Part shown: one piece after another, positions 6,517 to 11,814 of the stretch
Layout: each line of letters begins with the position of its first letter
How positions within the stretch are numbered: the stretch's first letter is position 1
Origin: JAGXIT01 sp049293335
Lineage (GTDB): Bacteria; Patescibacteriota; Saccharimonadia; Saccharimonadales; UBA4665
Reading direction: 5' to 3'
DNA: 11,814 bases
Assembly: GCA_049293335.1 (NCBI GenBank)
Contig: JBATSO010000052.1
Coordinates: forward strand, 1 to 11,814
The notes under the pieces: generated by a model
Seen by the model: the letters and a program-made list of their open reading frames with translations, nothing else
Told to the model about the DNA's origin: nothing
Database searches by the model: none
Program-made: the position numbers and the translations under genes

Positions 6517-7083
6517 TCAGCTCTTGGGTTCGCTGCCGCCGTTCAAACGGCGCGCATTACCTGGGTTATCGCGGGCGTACAACACCTGGTGCAAAATACC
6601 CATGACTGCTTTCGCTTGGTCGTAGCTCATGCCTATGCGCGAAACAGTTAAAGGCGTTGTATCGGGGGCGGCGGTTTGCGAAAAGTTAATAATTACACCC
6701 TGTTTGTTCGACACAACCTCAACACTATCGCTGTACATAATTCGGGGATCAAGCATAATCATCATAGCCTGCGAACGACCCTTCGCGTCATCGTGACTAC
6801 TGTGACTACTGTGGCTATGTGACGCATCATCGTTTTTAGATTCGTAACCTGCGAGTTCCCATAGTTCTTCGGCATGTTCATCGCCCAGGCCAAAGTGGCT
6901 AATAAGTAGTAGTAAGATGTCTTCTGACGGTCGGTCTTTGCCCGATTCGATGTTATGTAGTTGCTGTTCCTCGATTTCAACGGCGCCCGAAACCTCAGCC
7001 ATGCTTTCACGGCTGCTTTCGCGTAGTTGGCGCAGCTTTTTACCAAGTGTTTGGTAAGGAATGGGGGCTTTTGTATCGTCCAT
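6517..7083 (-). CDS. XRE-type HTH regulator with His/Ser-rich linker and DUF3467-like C-terminal domain
   Basis: A 188-residue protein. Residues about 10-64 form an XRE/Cro-like helix-turn-helix domain (LGKKLRQLRESSRESMAEVS ... LHNIESGKDRPSEDILLLL). Residues about 81-103 are a polar linker with ASHSHSSHSSHDD, encoded by an imperfect 9-bp tandem repeat (6793-6819). Residues about 109-170 resemble DUF3467 (MYSDSVEVVS-x-INFSQ ... SRIGMSYDQAKAVMGILHQVL). It is probably a DNA-binding regulator; the clustered His residues might bind a metal. Just upstream of the trehalase gene (84-base gap) and divergent from murB, it is a candidate local regulator, but no target is shown. I chose the ATG at 7083, six bases after a -10 box; the GTG at 7086 (with a distant AGAGG) is the alternative. 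It stops with TGA, consistent with the standard code. Confidence 0.82.
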   Translation of the reverse strand: MDDTKAPIPYQTLGKKLRQLRESSRESMAEVSGAVEIEEQQLHNIESGKDRPSEDILLLLISHFGLGDEHAEELWELAGYESKNDDASHSHSSHSSHDDAKGRSQAMMIMLDPRIMYSDSVEVVSNKQGVIINFSQTAAPDTTPLTVSRIGMSYDQAKAVMGILHQVLYARDNPGNARRLNGGSEPKS

Positions 7084-7089
7084 CACTAT

Positions 7090-7118
7090 ATATTACCTCT
7101 GTTAGCAGCATCTTGCAA
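7090..7118 (-). promoter_or_regulatory. Putative leaderless promoter of the HTH regulator
   Basis: Minus-strand TTGCAA (7113-7118) and TAATAT (7090-7095) are 17 bases apart, each 4/6 to consensus. The -10 ends 6 bases before the ATG at 7083, placing the transcription start close to the start codon. An AGAGGT lies at 7094-7099 and could instead serve the GTG at 7086, so a short leader is not excluded. Confidence 0.45.
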
Positions 7119-7146
7119 GCTCCTACTCTGTTACCTTAGTGTACGC

Positions 7147-7152
7147 TATACT
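7147..7152 (+). promoter_or_regulatory. -10 box of an apparently leaderless murB promoter
   Basis: TATACT (5/6 to consensus) lies 7 bases before the murB ATG at 7160. No Shine-Dalgarno is present between them or just upstream, and the -35 region is poor. The transcript would begin at about the ATG. Confidence 0.5.
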
Positions 7153-7159
7153 TATTACC

Positions 7160-8197
7160 ATGCATATTGAAGAAAACGTGTCGCTAGCCAGCTACTCCAC
7201 GATGCGCCTCGGCGGTGCTGCCCGCTATCTGATTGAGGTTCACAACCGCGAAGAACTACGTGAAGCCCATGCTTGGGCGACCGAAAAAGGTTTGCCGATT
7301 ATTATGATTGGTGGTGGCAGCAACATTATTTGGCAAGATGCTGGTTTCGAAGGCGTTGTTTTTGTAAACCGTATTTTGGGATATGAAGATTACGTGTCGC
7401 TCGACAGCCACTTTATTACTGTTGGCGCAGGCGAAATTTGGGACACAGTGGTCGGCCGCAGTGTTGCCGCAGGACTCACAGGCATTGAGGCACTAAGCCT
7501 CATTCCTGGCACGGCGGGCGCCACGCCCGTGCAAAATGTTGGCGCCTACGGCCAGGAAATTTCTCAAACCCTTAGTAGCCTAGAGGTTTTCGACCGCACC
7601 ACATCGCAATTAACTAACTTACCGCCCGAGGCCTGCGGTTTTGGCTACCGCAAAAGCTTGTTCCAAACCGAGTACCGTGACCGCTACTTTATTACGGCCA
7701 TTACTTTACACCTCACAGCCAGCAATCCATTCCCACCGTTTTACAGCGCAGTCGAAAAGTATTTGGCCGAAAATAAAATTATGGGGCCAGTCACACCGCG
7801 TGTCATGCGCGATGCCGTCATTGCCATTCGTAGCGCCAAGTTGCCAGACCCCGCAACCGTGGCTAACAATGGCTCGTTTTTTGCCAACCCAATTCTAGAC
7901 GGCTCCACCTTTATTGAACTAGTGGCCCAGTACCCAACCATTCCCAACTGGCCAAATGGTGAAGGCAAAGTAAAAATTCCCGCCGCATGGTTGATTGAAC
8001 AAGTCGGCTACAAAGACGCTCACGACCCACAAACAGGCATGGCTACCTGGCCTACACAGCCGCTGGTACTCGTCAATGAACACGCCAAATCTACCGCCGA
8101 CCTCTTGCGGTTCCGCGACGAAATCATCGCCGCAGTCCATGCAAAATTCGACATCACCCTCACCCAAGAACCCGAACTTTTGCCCACTACATCCTAG
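7160..8197 (+). CDS. murB: UDP-N-acetylenolpyruvoylglucosamine reductase (MurB)
   Basis: A 345-residue FAD enzyme that reduces UDP-GlcNAc-enolpyruvate with NADPH to UDP-N-acetylmuramic acid, the second committed step of peptidoglycan precursor synthesis, in the cytosol. The FAD-binding half has TMRLGGAARYLIEV, IGGGSNI (51-56) and ALSLIPGTAGATPVQNVGAYG (ALSLIPG-x-Q-N-x-GAYG). The catalytic residues appear present: Arg164 in FGYRKS, proton donor Ser239 in NNGSFFANP, and Glu337 in QEPEL. The layout and length match the E. coli type (342 residues) rather than the shorter Gram-positive type. I chose the ATG at 7160: it begins the conserved region (HIEENVSLASYSTMRLGG), whereas a GTG at 7139 lies upstream of the -10 box and lacks a ribosome-binding site. 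Divergent from the HTH gene. Confidence 0.95.
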   Translation: MHIEENVSLASYSTMRLGGAARYLIEVHNREELREAHAWATEKGLPIIMIGGGSNIIWQDAGFEGVVFVNRILGYEDYVSLDSHFITVGAGEIWDTVVGRSVAAGLTGIEALSLIPGTAGATPVQNVGAYGQEISQTLSSLEVFDRTTSQLTNLPPEACGFGYRKSLFQTEYRDRYFITAITLHLTASNPFPPFYSAVEKYLAENKIMGPVTPRVMRDAVIAIRSAKLPDPATVANNGSFFANPILDGSTFIELVAQYPTIPNWPNGEGKVKIPAAWLIEQVGYKDAHDPQTGMATWPTQPLVLVNEHAKSTADLLRFRDEIIAAVHAKFDITLTQEPELLPTTS

Positions 8198-8238
8198 CAG
8201 TCGGTAATAAAATGGCGTTGTGAAATAGTGGGTGGTGC

Positions 8239-8267
8239 TTGTGCTTGAGGCGAGCAGCTTTTACTAT
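8239..8267 (+). promoter_or_regulatory. Possible purF promoter
   Basis: TTGTGC (8239-8244) and TACTAT (8262-8267), 17 bases apart, lie in the 148-bp gap after murB. The boxes match only modestly. If real, it would give a leader of about 70 bases containing the hairpin at 8285-8316. Confidence 0.3.
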
Positions 8268-8284
8268 AGAAGTAACGTGCGGGA

Positions 8285-8316
8285 GAAATGGCAGAGAGAG
8301 GTTTGGCTGCCGTTTT
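8285..8316 (+). terminator. Terminator-like hairpin between murB and purF (possible attenuator)
   Basis: GAAATGGCAG (8285-8294) pairs with CTGCCGTTTT (8307-8316) over 10 positions, including two G-U pairs, around a 12-base loop. A T-rich stretch (AGCTTTTCTTTC) follows. It ends about 18 bases before the purF Shine-Dalgarno. It may terminate murB transcripts or attenuate purF. The U-run is interrupted, so the strength is uncertain. Confidence 0.45.
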
Positions 8317-8345
8317 AGCTTTTCTTTCGCCAAAGGAGAGCTTTA

Positions 8346-9785
8346 GTGCAGAATGCTCAACTCCAAGACGACCTTTCGCTCACCGAAAAGTGTGCGGTTT
8401 TTGGCATATACGGCAACCCCGAAGCAGCTCGCCTAACCTTTTATGGTCTGTGCGCCTTACAACATCGAGGCCAGGAAAGCTCGGGGATAGCGAGTAGTGA
8501 CGGCGAAAACTTGTACCGACACGCTGCCAACGGCCTCGTAACAACAGTGTACCGCGAGGAAGACCTGGCTAATCTACCAGGCTCCATCGCCATTGGCCAC
8601 AATCGCTATGCAACGTCTGGGGGGCATAAAGATTGCTTTAACCAGCCGTTTTTAGACGAAAAATATGGCTTTGCACTGGCTCACAACGGTAACTTGCCCG
8701 ACTGCACCAAACTCGAAAAGTTTTTAAAAAGCCGCAATGTACGTACCAAAGGTCTGAACGATTCCGGCATGATGGCGGCTGCCATAGGCTGCTATATAAG
8801 TGACGGCCTGTCGCTTGCTGACGCTGTTGAGCAGTCATACCCACTCTTTACGGGTGCGTTTTCGGTGGTGGCTATCGACGCCGAAACCATGGTAGCCTTC
8901 CGCGACCAATGTGGCATACGCCCGTTGTCGCTCGGCAGCTTCGAAGACGGCAGCTACGCCGTGGCTTCAGAAACCTGCGCCTTCGACACCATTGGTGCGA
9001 AAAACCTGCGCGAGATTAAACCTGGTGAAATGGTGGTGCTGGGCACCAACGGTCTCGAATCGCGCCAGATCGCCAAAGGCAACCAAAAACTCGATGTTTT
9101 CGAGTACGTATATTTTGCGCGCCCCGACAGCGTTATTCTTGACCGCTGCGTGAACGATGTGCGCATGAACTTTGGCCGCGAAATGGCCCAGGAATGCACG
9201 GTGAACGCAGATGTAGTAATTCCCGTACCCGATTCGGGCGTGCCCGCGGCACTTGGCTACGCCGAACAAAGCGGTATCCCTTTTGAAATGAATCTTATTA
9301 AAAACCGTTATATTCACCGCACCTTTATTCGCCCCACTCAAGAGCTGCGCGAACATGACCTAAAAATGAAGCTAAACCCACTCATTAGCGCCATCAAAGG
9401 CCGCCGAGTAGTGTTGGTTGACGATTCAATTGTGCGCGGCACCACCATGCGCAAAGTGGTCAGCATGCTCAAAGAAGTTGGCGCTACCGAAGTACACCTT
9501 ATGATCAGTTGTCCACCCGTGCTCTACCCCGATTTTTACGGCATTAACACCCCCAAGCAAAACGAACTGATTGCTGCTACCATGACCGTGCCCGAAATTC
9601 GTGATTACGTAGGCGCAACCAGCTTACACTTTTTATCATACGATGGCATGATTCGCGCCACAGGCCTGCAAGCCGATCAGCTTTCGACCTCGTGTTTCAA
9701 CGGCGTTTACCCAATAGAAATTGGCTCGCGGCAAAAAGAAATAACCATGATAAGCAGCGCAGGCGAGCTAAAACAAGCAGCATAA
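8346..9785 (+). CDS. purF: Amidophosphoribosyltransferase (PurF)
   Basis: A 479-residue enzyme making 5-phosphoribosylamine from PRPP and glutamine, the first committed step of purine synthesis. The N-terminal Ntn-hydrolase glutaminase starts at Cys16 (CAVFGIYGN), followed by LQHRGQESSG (39-48), HNRYATSG (85-92) and AHNGNLPD (112-119). The phosphoribosyltransferase domain carries YFARPDS (256-262), PVPDSG (293-298) and the PRPP loop VVLVDDSIVRGTT (355-367). Cys16 follows a 15-residue propeptide that must be removed to expose the nucleophile, as in the Bacillus type. However, the Bacillus 4Fe-4S ligands look absent: DVFEYVYFARP lacks the Cys before EYIYFARP, and SCFNGVYP has only one of the two C-terminal cysteines. 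Start GTG at 8346 with AAAGGAG 7 bases upstream. Forms an operon with purD, 21 bases apart. Confidence 0.95.
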   Translation: MQNAQLQDDLSLTEKCAVFGIYGNPEAARLTFYGLCALQHRGQESSGIASSDGENLYRHAANGLVTTVYREEDLANLPGSIAIGHNRYATSGGHKDCFNQPFLDEKYGFALAHNGNLPDCTKLEKFLKSRNVRTKGLNDSGMMAAAIGCYISDGLSLADAVEQSYPLFTGAFSVVAIDAETMVAFRDQCGIRPLSLGSFEDGSYAVASETCAFDTIGAKNLREIKPGEMVVLGTNGLESRQIAKGNQKLDVFEYVYFARPDSVILDRCVNDVRMNFGREMAQECTVNADVVIPVPDSGVPAALGYAEQSGIPFEMNLIKNRYIHRTFIRPTQELREHDLKMKLNPLISAIKGRRVVLVDDSIVRGTTMRKVVSMLKEVGATEVHLMISCPPVLYPDFYGINTPKQNELIAATMTVPEIRDYVGATSLHFLSYDGMIRATGLQADQLSTSCFNGVYPIEIGSRQKEITMISSAGELKQAA

Positions 9786-9806
9786 CGAACGAGAGGAATA
9801 CACTAA

Positions 9807-11111
9807 ATGGCACGAGTCTTGATTATTGGCAGTGGCGGGCGGGAACATGCACTTACGCACACACTGGCAACTACACCAGAGGTGAGCGAGCTGTATGTTT
9901 CGCCAGGTAACGCAGGTACAGCCCGCGAACCAAACACACAAAACGTCACATTGACAGACCACCAAGCAGCCATCGAATTTTGTCAGACCAATCAGATCGA
10001 CCTGGTCGTGATTGGCCCTGAAACACCACTCGTGGCAGGGCTGGCAGACGACCTTCGAGCGCAAGGTATAGTTGTTTTTGGCCCGAATACAGCGGGCGCA
10101 CAGCTCGAGGGTAGTAAAAGTTTTGCAACCGAGTTTATGCAGCGCCATGGCATCGCCATTCCAAAATCTTGCATTGTGCACAACAAAAAAGACGCGCTGG
10201 CAGCGGTCGCCGATTTTGGCGGTGCAAAAAGCAGTGTTATAAAAGCCGATGGCCTAGCGGGTGGCAAAGGCGTATTTTTGCCCAGCTCAGAAACAGAGGC
10301 AGCGGAGGCAATAGCCAAGATTGCTGCGGGCAACGTTGACGGCGATGGCAGTACATTTGTTATACAGAACCGAGAGGCTGGCCCCGAAGTTTCAGTGTTT
10401 GTGCTGAGCGACGGCCAAGATTATAAAATTATACCGCTCGCCTCTCAGGACCATAAGCGGCTACAAAATGGCGACAAAGGGCCAAACACGGGCGGCATGG
10501 GCGTGTATGCGCCCCTACCAGACTGGATGGTTTCACCTAGGCAGTGGGCAAAAATTGAGCGTATTGCACAGCAAACAATCGAGGGCCTAAAAGCTGACGG
10601 CATACCATATGTAGGCGTGATTTATCTTGGTATTATGCTTTCCGAGCACCGCGGCGGTGACCCGATCGTAATTGAGTACAACGCCCGTTTTGGCGACCCC
10701 GAAACCGAAGTTGTTATACCGCTACTGCAAGGAAACGGCATTAATATATACGACATGCTGTACGCCACCGCAACTGGCAAACTCGCTAGCCTTGCCTTTC
10801 CCTCGGTTCTCAACGGCGCAGCTCTAACCATATGCCTAGCGGCAGCAGGCTATCCAGACACTCCCGAAAAGGGCGAAACTATACACGGGCTTAATGAAGA
10901 TTACAAAAATGTTGATGTGTACCACGGCTCCACAGTAACTCAAAACAATGCAGTCGTAACGAGCGGTGGTCGCGTTTTGTTTGTAACTGGTTTTGGCCCA
11001 ACTCTGGCCGCCGCCTCAGAGGCCGCCAATGCAGCCATTGGGCCTGACGGCATACATTTCAAGGGCATGCAGTACCGCAGCGATATTGCCTGGCGTGCTT
11101 TGAAACCCTAA
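9807..11111 (+). CDS. purD: Phosphoribosylamine-glycine ligase (PurD)
   Basis: A 434-residue ATP-grasp ligase that joins 5-phosphoribosylamine (the unstable PurF product) to glycine, giving GAR. The N-terminal domain begins VLIIGSGGREHAL (4-15), with PETPLVAGLAD (71-81) and FGPNTAGAQLEGSK (91-104). The ATP-grasp core has VIKADGLAGGKGV (144-156), QDHKRLQNGDKGPNTGGMG (214-232) and EYNARFGDPETE (290-301). The C-terminal domain has ICLAAAGYP (342-350) and the usual ending YRSDIAWRAL (423-432). Length is normal for bacterial PurD. The ATG at 9807 has GAGAGGA about 9 bases upstream. It lies 21 bases after purF, so the two are surely co-transcribed and act in sequence. The other purine genes are not in this window. 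Confidence 0.96.
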   Translation: MARVLIIGSGGREHALTHTLATTPEVSELYVSPGNAGTAREPNTQNVTLTDHQAAIEFCQTNQIDLVVIGPETPLVAGLADDLRAQGIVVFGPNTAGAQLEGSKSFATEFMQRHGIAIPKSCIVHNKKDALAAVADFGGAKSSVIKADGLAGGKGVFLPSSETEAAEAIAKIAAGNVDGDGSTFVIQNREAGPEVSVFVLSDGQDYKIIPLASQDHKRLQNGDKGPNTGGMGVYAPLPDWMVSPRQWAKIERIAQQTIEGLKADGIPYVGVIYLGIMLSEHRGGDPIVIEYNARFGDPETEVVIPLLQGNGINIYDMLYATATGKLASLAFPSVLNGAALTICLAAAGYPDTPEKGETIHGLNEDYKNVDVYHGSTVTQNNAVVTSGGRVLFVTGFGPTLAAASEAANAAIGPDGIHFKGMQYRSDIAWRALKP

Positions 11112-11130
11112 ATAGCATAATTTCACAGAT

Positions 11131-11149
11131 GAAAAGGGTAGGCCTTTTT
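11131..11149 (+). terminator. Terminator after purD, possibly bidirectional
   Basis: AAAAGG (11132-11137) and CCTTTT (11143-11148) form a 6-bp stem with a 5-base loop, ending in five T residues. It lies 20 bases after the purD stop and 17 bases before the end of the convergent gene at 11166. Read from the other strand it also has an A-run before and four T residues after, so it may serve both genes. Confidence 0.6.
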
Positions 11150-11165
11150 GACTTCTGTTCATCAA

Positions 11166-11642
11166 CTACTGCGGAAGCTGTAACCCGTCTCGTGCACCGT
11201 AAAGCTTAAACGGCGTAAGGTCGTCTCCAACTAGTGGCAAATCCCCTGTTATCCGCTTAAAATCTAAATCCACTGTCACTTTTCTTAGCTCCCTAGCATG
11301 TTCGTCGTCAAATGGCTGCAATGCCAGCATCTCGTCTCCTCTAAATCGTGCTACGCCCACTTTAAAATCTACAGGCTCTATGCCAAATTGAGCAGCAAGA
11401 CCTCCTAGTTGAAAAATACGATATCCAGCACTCAGCAGATAATCTCCTTCTGGCGTAAGCTCCCGGCGAATGAAAGGCATCCCACTGTCGCCCTCGCCCA
11501 TAAGATTTTCTCCATCCAATAATGTACCTACCACTTGGAATAGACCTGGTCTATGCCCCGGCTTACGATCTAACACTACTAACTCGTGAATAACGGTCTC
11601 GTAAGTATTAATCTGTTCCAACAAGTCAATTTCTGCTGACAT
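11166..11642 (-). CDS. Hypothetical protein, 158 residues
   Basis: I do not recognise a family. The protein is soluble-looking and acidic, with no signal peptide, transmembrane segment, Cys motif or nucleotide-binding loop. The N-terminal part (MSAEIDLLEQINTYETVIHELV) looks helical, then a Gly/Glu-rich stretch (about 40-70) and a mixed alpha/beta remainder ending in KLYGARDGLQLPQ. Support for a real gene is the 477-base open frame, a near-consensus promoter positioned exactly before the ATG, and a terminator shared with purD downstream. It converges on purD and diverges from the gene starting at 11765. No role is suggested by the neighbours. Confidence 0.75.
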   Translation of the reverse strand: MSAEIDLLEQINTYETVIHELVVLDRKPGHRPGLFQVVGTLLDGENLMGEGDSGMPFIRRELTPEGDYLLSAGYRIFQLGGLAAQFGIEPVDFKVGVARFRGDEMLALQPFDDEHARELRKVTVDLDFKRITGDLPLVGDDLTPFKLYGARDGLQLPQ

Positions 11643-11650
11643 AATTTATT

Positions 11651-11679
11651 ATGATACTCTAATTGTTATAATTTGTCAA
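11651..11679 (-). promoter_or_regulatory. Near-consensus promoter, leaderless, of the 158-residue protein gene
   Basis: Minus-strand TTGACA (11674-11679, 6/6) and TATCAT (11651-11656, 5/6) are separated by exactly 17 bases. Only 8 bases separate the -10 from the ATG at 11642, so transcription should start at about the first base of the start codon. The 8 bases (AATAAATT) contain no Shine-Dalgarno. This is the clearest promoter in the window and best supports leaderless expression. Confidence 0.75.
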
Positions 11680-11730
11680 GTTGGCGTAATGTAACCCCTC
11701 ACTACCCCTTGCCTCATGAACCCGTTCGGT

Positions 11731-11746
11731 CTAAGCTATAGCTTAG
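11731..11746. promoter_or_regulatory. 16-bp perfect palindrome before the gene at 11765 (candidate operator)
   Basis: CTAAGCTATAGCTTAG is an exact palindrome of 16 bases in the 122-bp divergent intergenic region. The central TATA could overlap a -10 element of the rightward gene. No T-run follows, so it is not a terminator. A protein-binding site is the simplest reading, but RNA folding (6-bp stem, 4-base loop) is also possible. Confidence 0.5.
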
Positions 11747-11764
11747 GACGAAAAACAAATACGT

Positions 11765-11814
11765 ATGCCATACGGTAAGAAACTCACTGACGCAGAAGTT
11801 GCAGCACGCATGGT
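11765..11814 (+). CDS. 5' end of an unidentified gene (partial)
   Basis: An ATG opens a frame of 16 codons (MPYGKKLTDAEVAARM) that runs off the window. In-frame stops at 11732 and 11744 fix the start at or after 11765. The only Shine-Dalgarno-like element, AGGA in CTTAGGACG, is about 16 bases away, which is far. The fragment is too short to identify. Confidence 0.4.
   Translation, partial: MPYGKKLTDAEVAARM

Noticed and set aside
6517..6519. TGA recoded as glycine (code 25 of some CPR)
   Set aside because: The TGA falls just after the end of the HTH/DUF3467-like protein and no conserved protein here has an in-frame TGA, so the standard code fits.
7139..7159. GTG start for murB at 7139
   Set aside because: It precedes the -10 box at 7147, has no ribosome-binding site, and would add seven non-conserved residues before the MurB homology.
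8288..8497. 69-codon plus-strand frame starting in the murB-purF gap
   Set aside because: It overlaps the purF coding region out of frame, shows no protein motif, and its start lies inside the hairpin arm.
1..11814. CRISPR array, tRNA, rRNA, transposase or integrase genes, attachment sites
   Set aside because: No regularly spaced repeats, tRNA-like cloverleaf, rRNA-like stretch, transposase motif or terminal inverted repeats were seen on either strand.

Overview
The window (about half G+C) most resembles a small-genome bacterium of the Patescibacteria/CPR, possibly Saccharibacteria. That is an inference from gene content (VIT1/CCC1 transporter, cytosolic trehalase and alpha-glucosidase, an HTH plus DUF3467-like regulator, a tiny C-x2-C-x-WHL protein), compact spacing and apparently leaderless promoters; it is not a proven placement. 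Stop codons are TAA, TAG and one TGA, so the standard bacterial code fits.

Layout. Bases 2-121 hold the 3' end of a plus-strand gene with a terminator overlapping its stop codon. A minus-strand array then runs right to left from 7083 to 188: an XRE-type HTH regulator, a GH37 trehalase, a membrane-anchored DUF5666-like protein, a 1085-residue protein made of two complete GH13 glucosidases in tandem, a 56-residue zinc-finger-like protein and a VIT family metal transporter. Diverging from the regulator is a plus-strand set, murB then purF-purD. It ends at a terminator shared with a convergent minus-strand gene of unknown function (11166-11642). A new plus-strand gene appears to begin at 11765.

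How the genes fit together. The trehalase and the GH13 enzymes would hydrolyse trehalose and other alpha-glucosides to glucose inside the cell; no sugar transporter is in the window. The HTH gene upstream of the trehalase is a candidate local regulator, and overlapping palindromes lie in the trehalase promoter region. MurB makes UDP-N-acetylmuramic acid for peptidoglycan. PurF and PurD catalyse the first two steps of de novo purine synthesis.

Most notable observations: (1) several genes (GH13, HTH regulator, murB, the 11642 gene and perhaps trehalase) have a -10 box only 6-8 bases before the ATG, no Shine-Dalgarno sequence, and so probably leaderless mRNAs, while other genes here have clear Shine-Dalgarno sites; (2) the tandem GH13 ORF keeps a start codon and Shine-Dalgarno at its second half, and an out-of-frame TAA there, suggesting two genes fused by loss of a stop; (3) the N-terminal coding stretches of the two GH13 halves are about 95% identical in DNA over 79 bp, unlike the rest. 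No CRISPR array, rRNA, tRNA or transposon was seen, and no gene-free stretch exceeds 300 bases.
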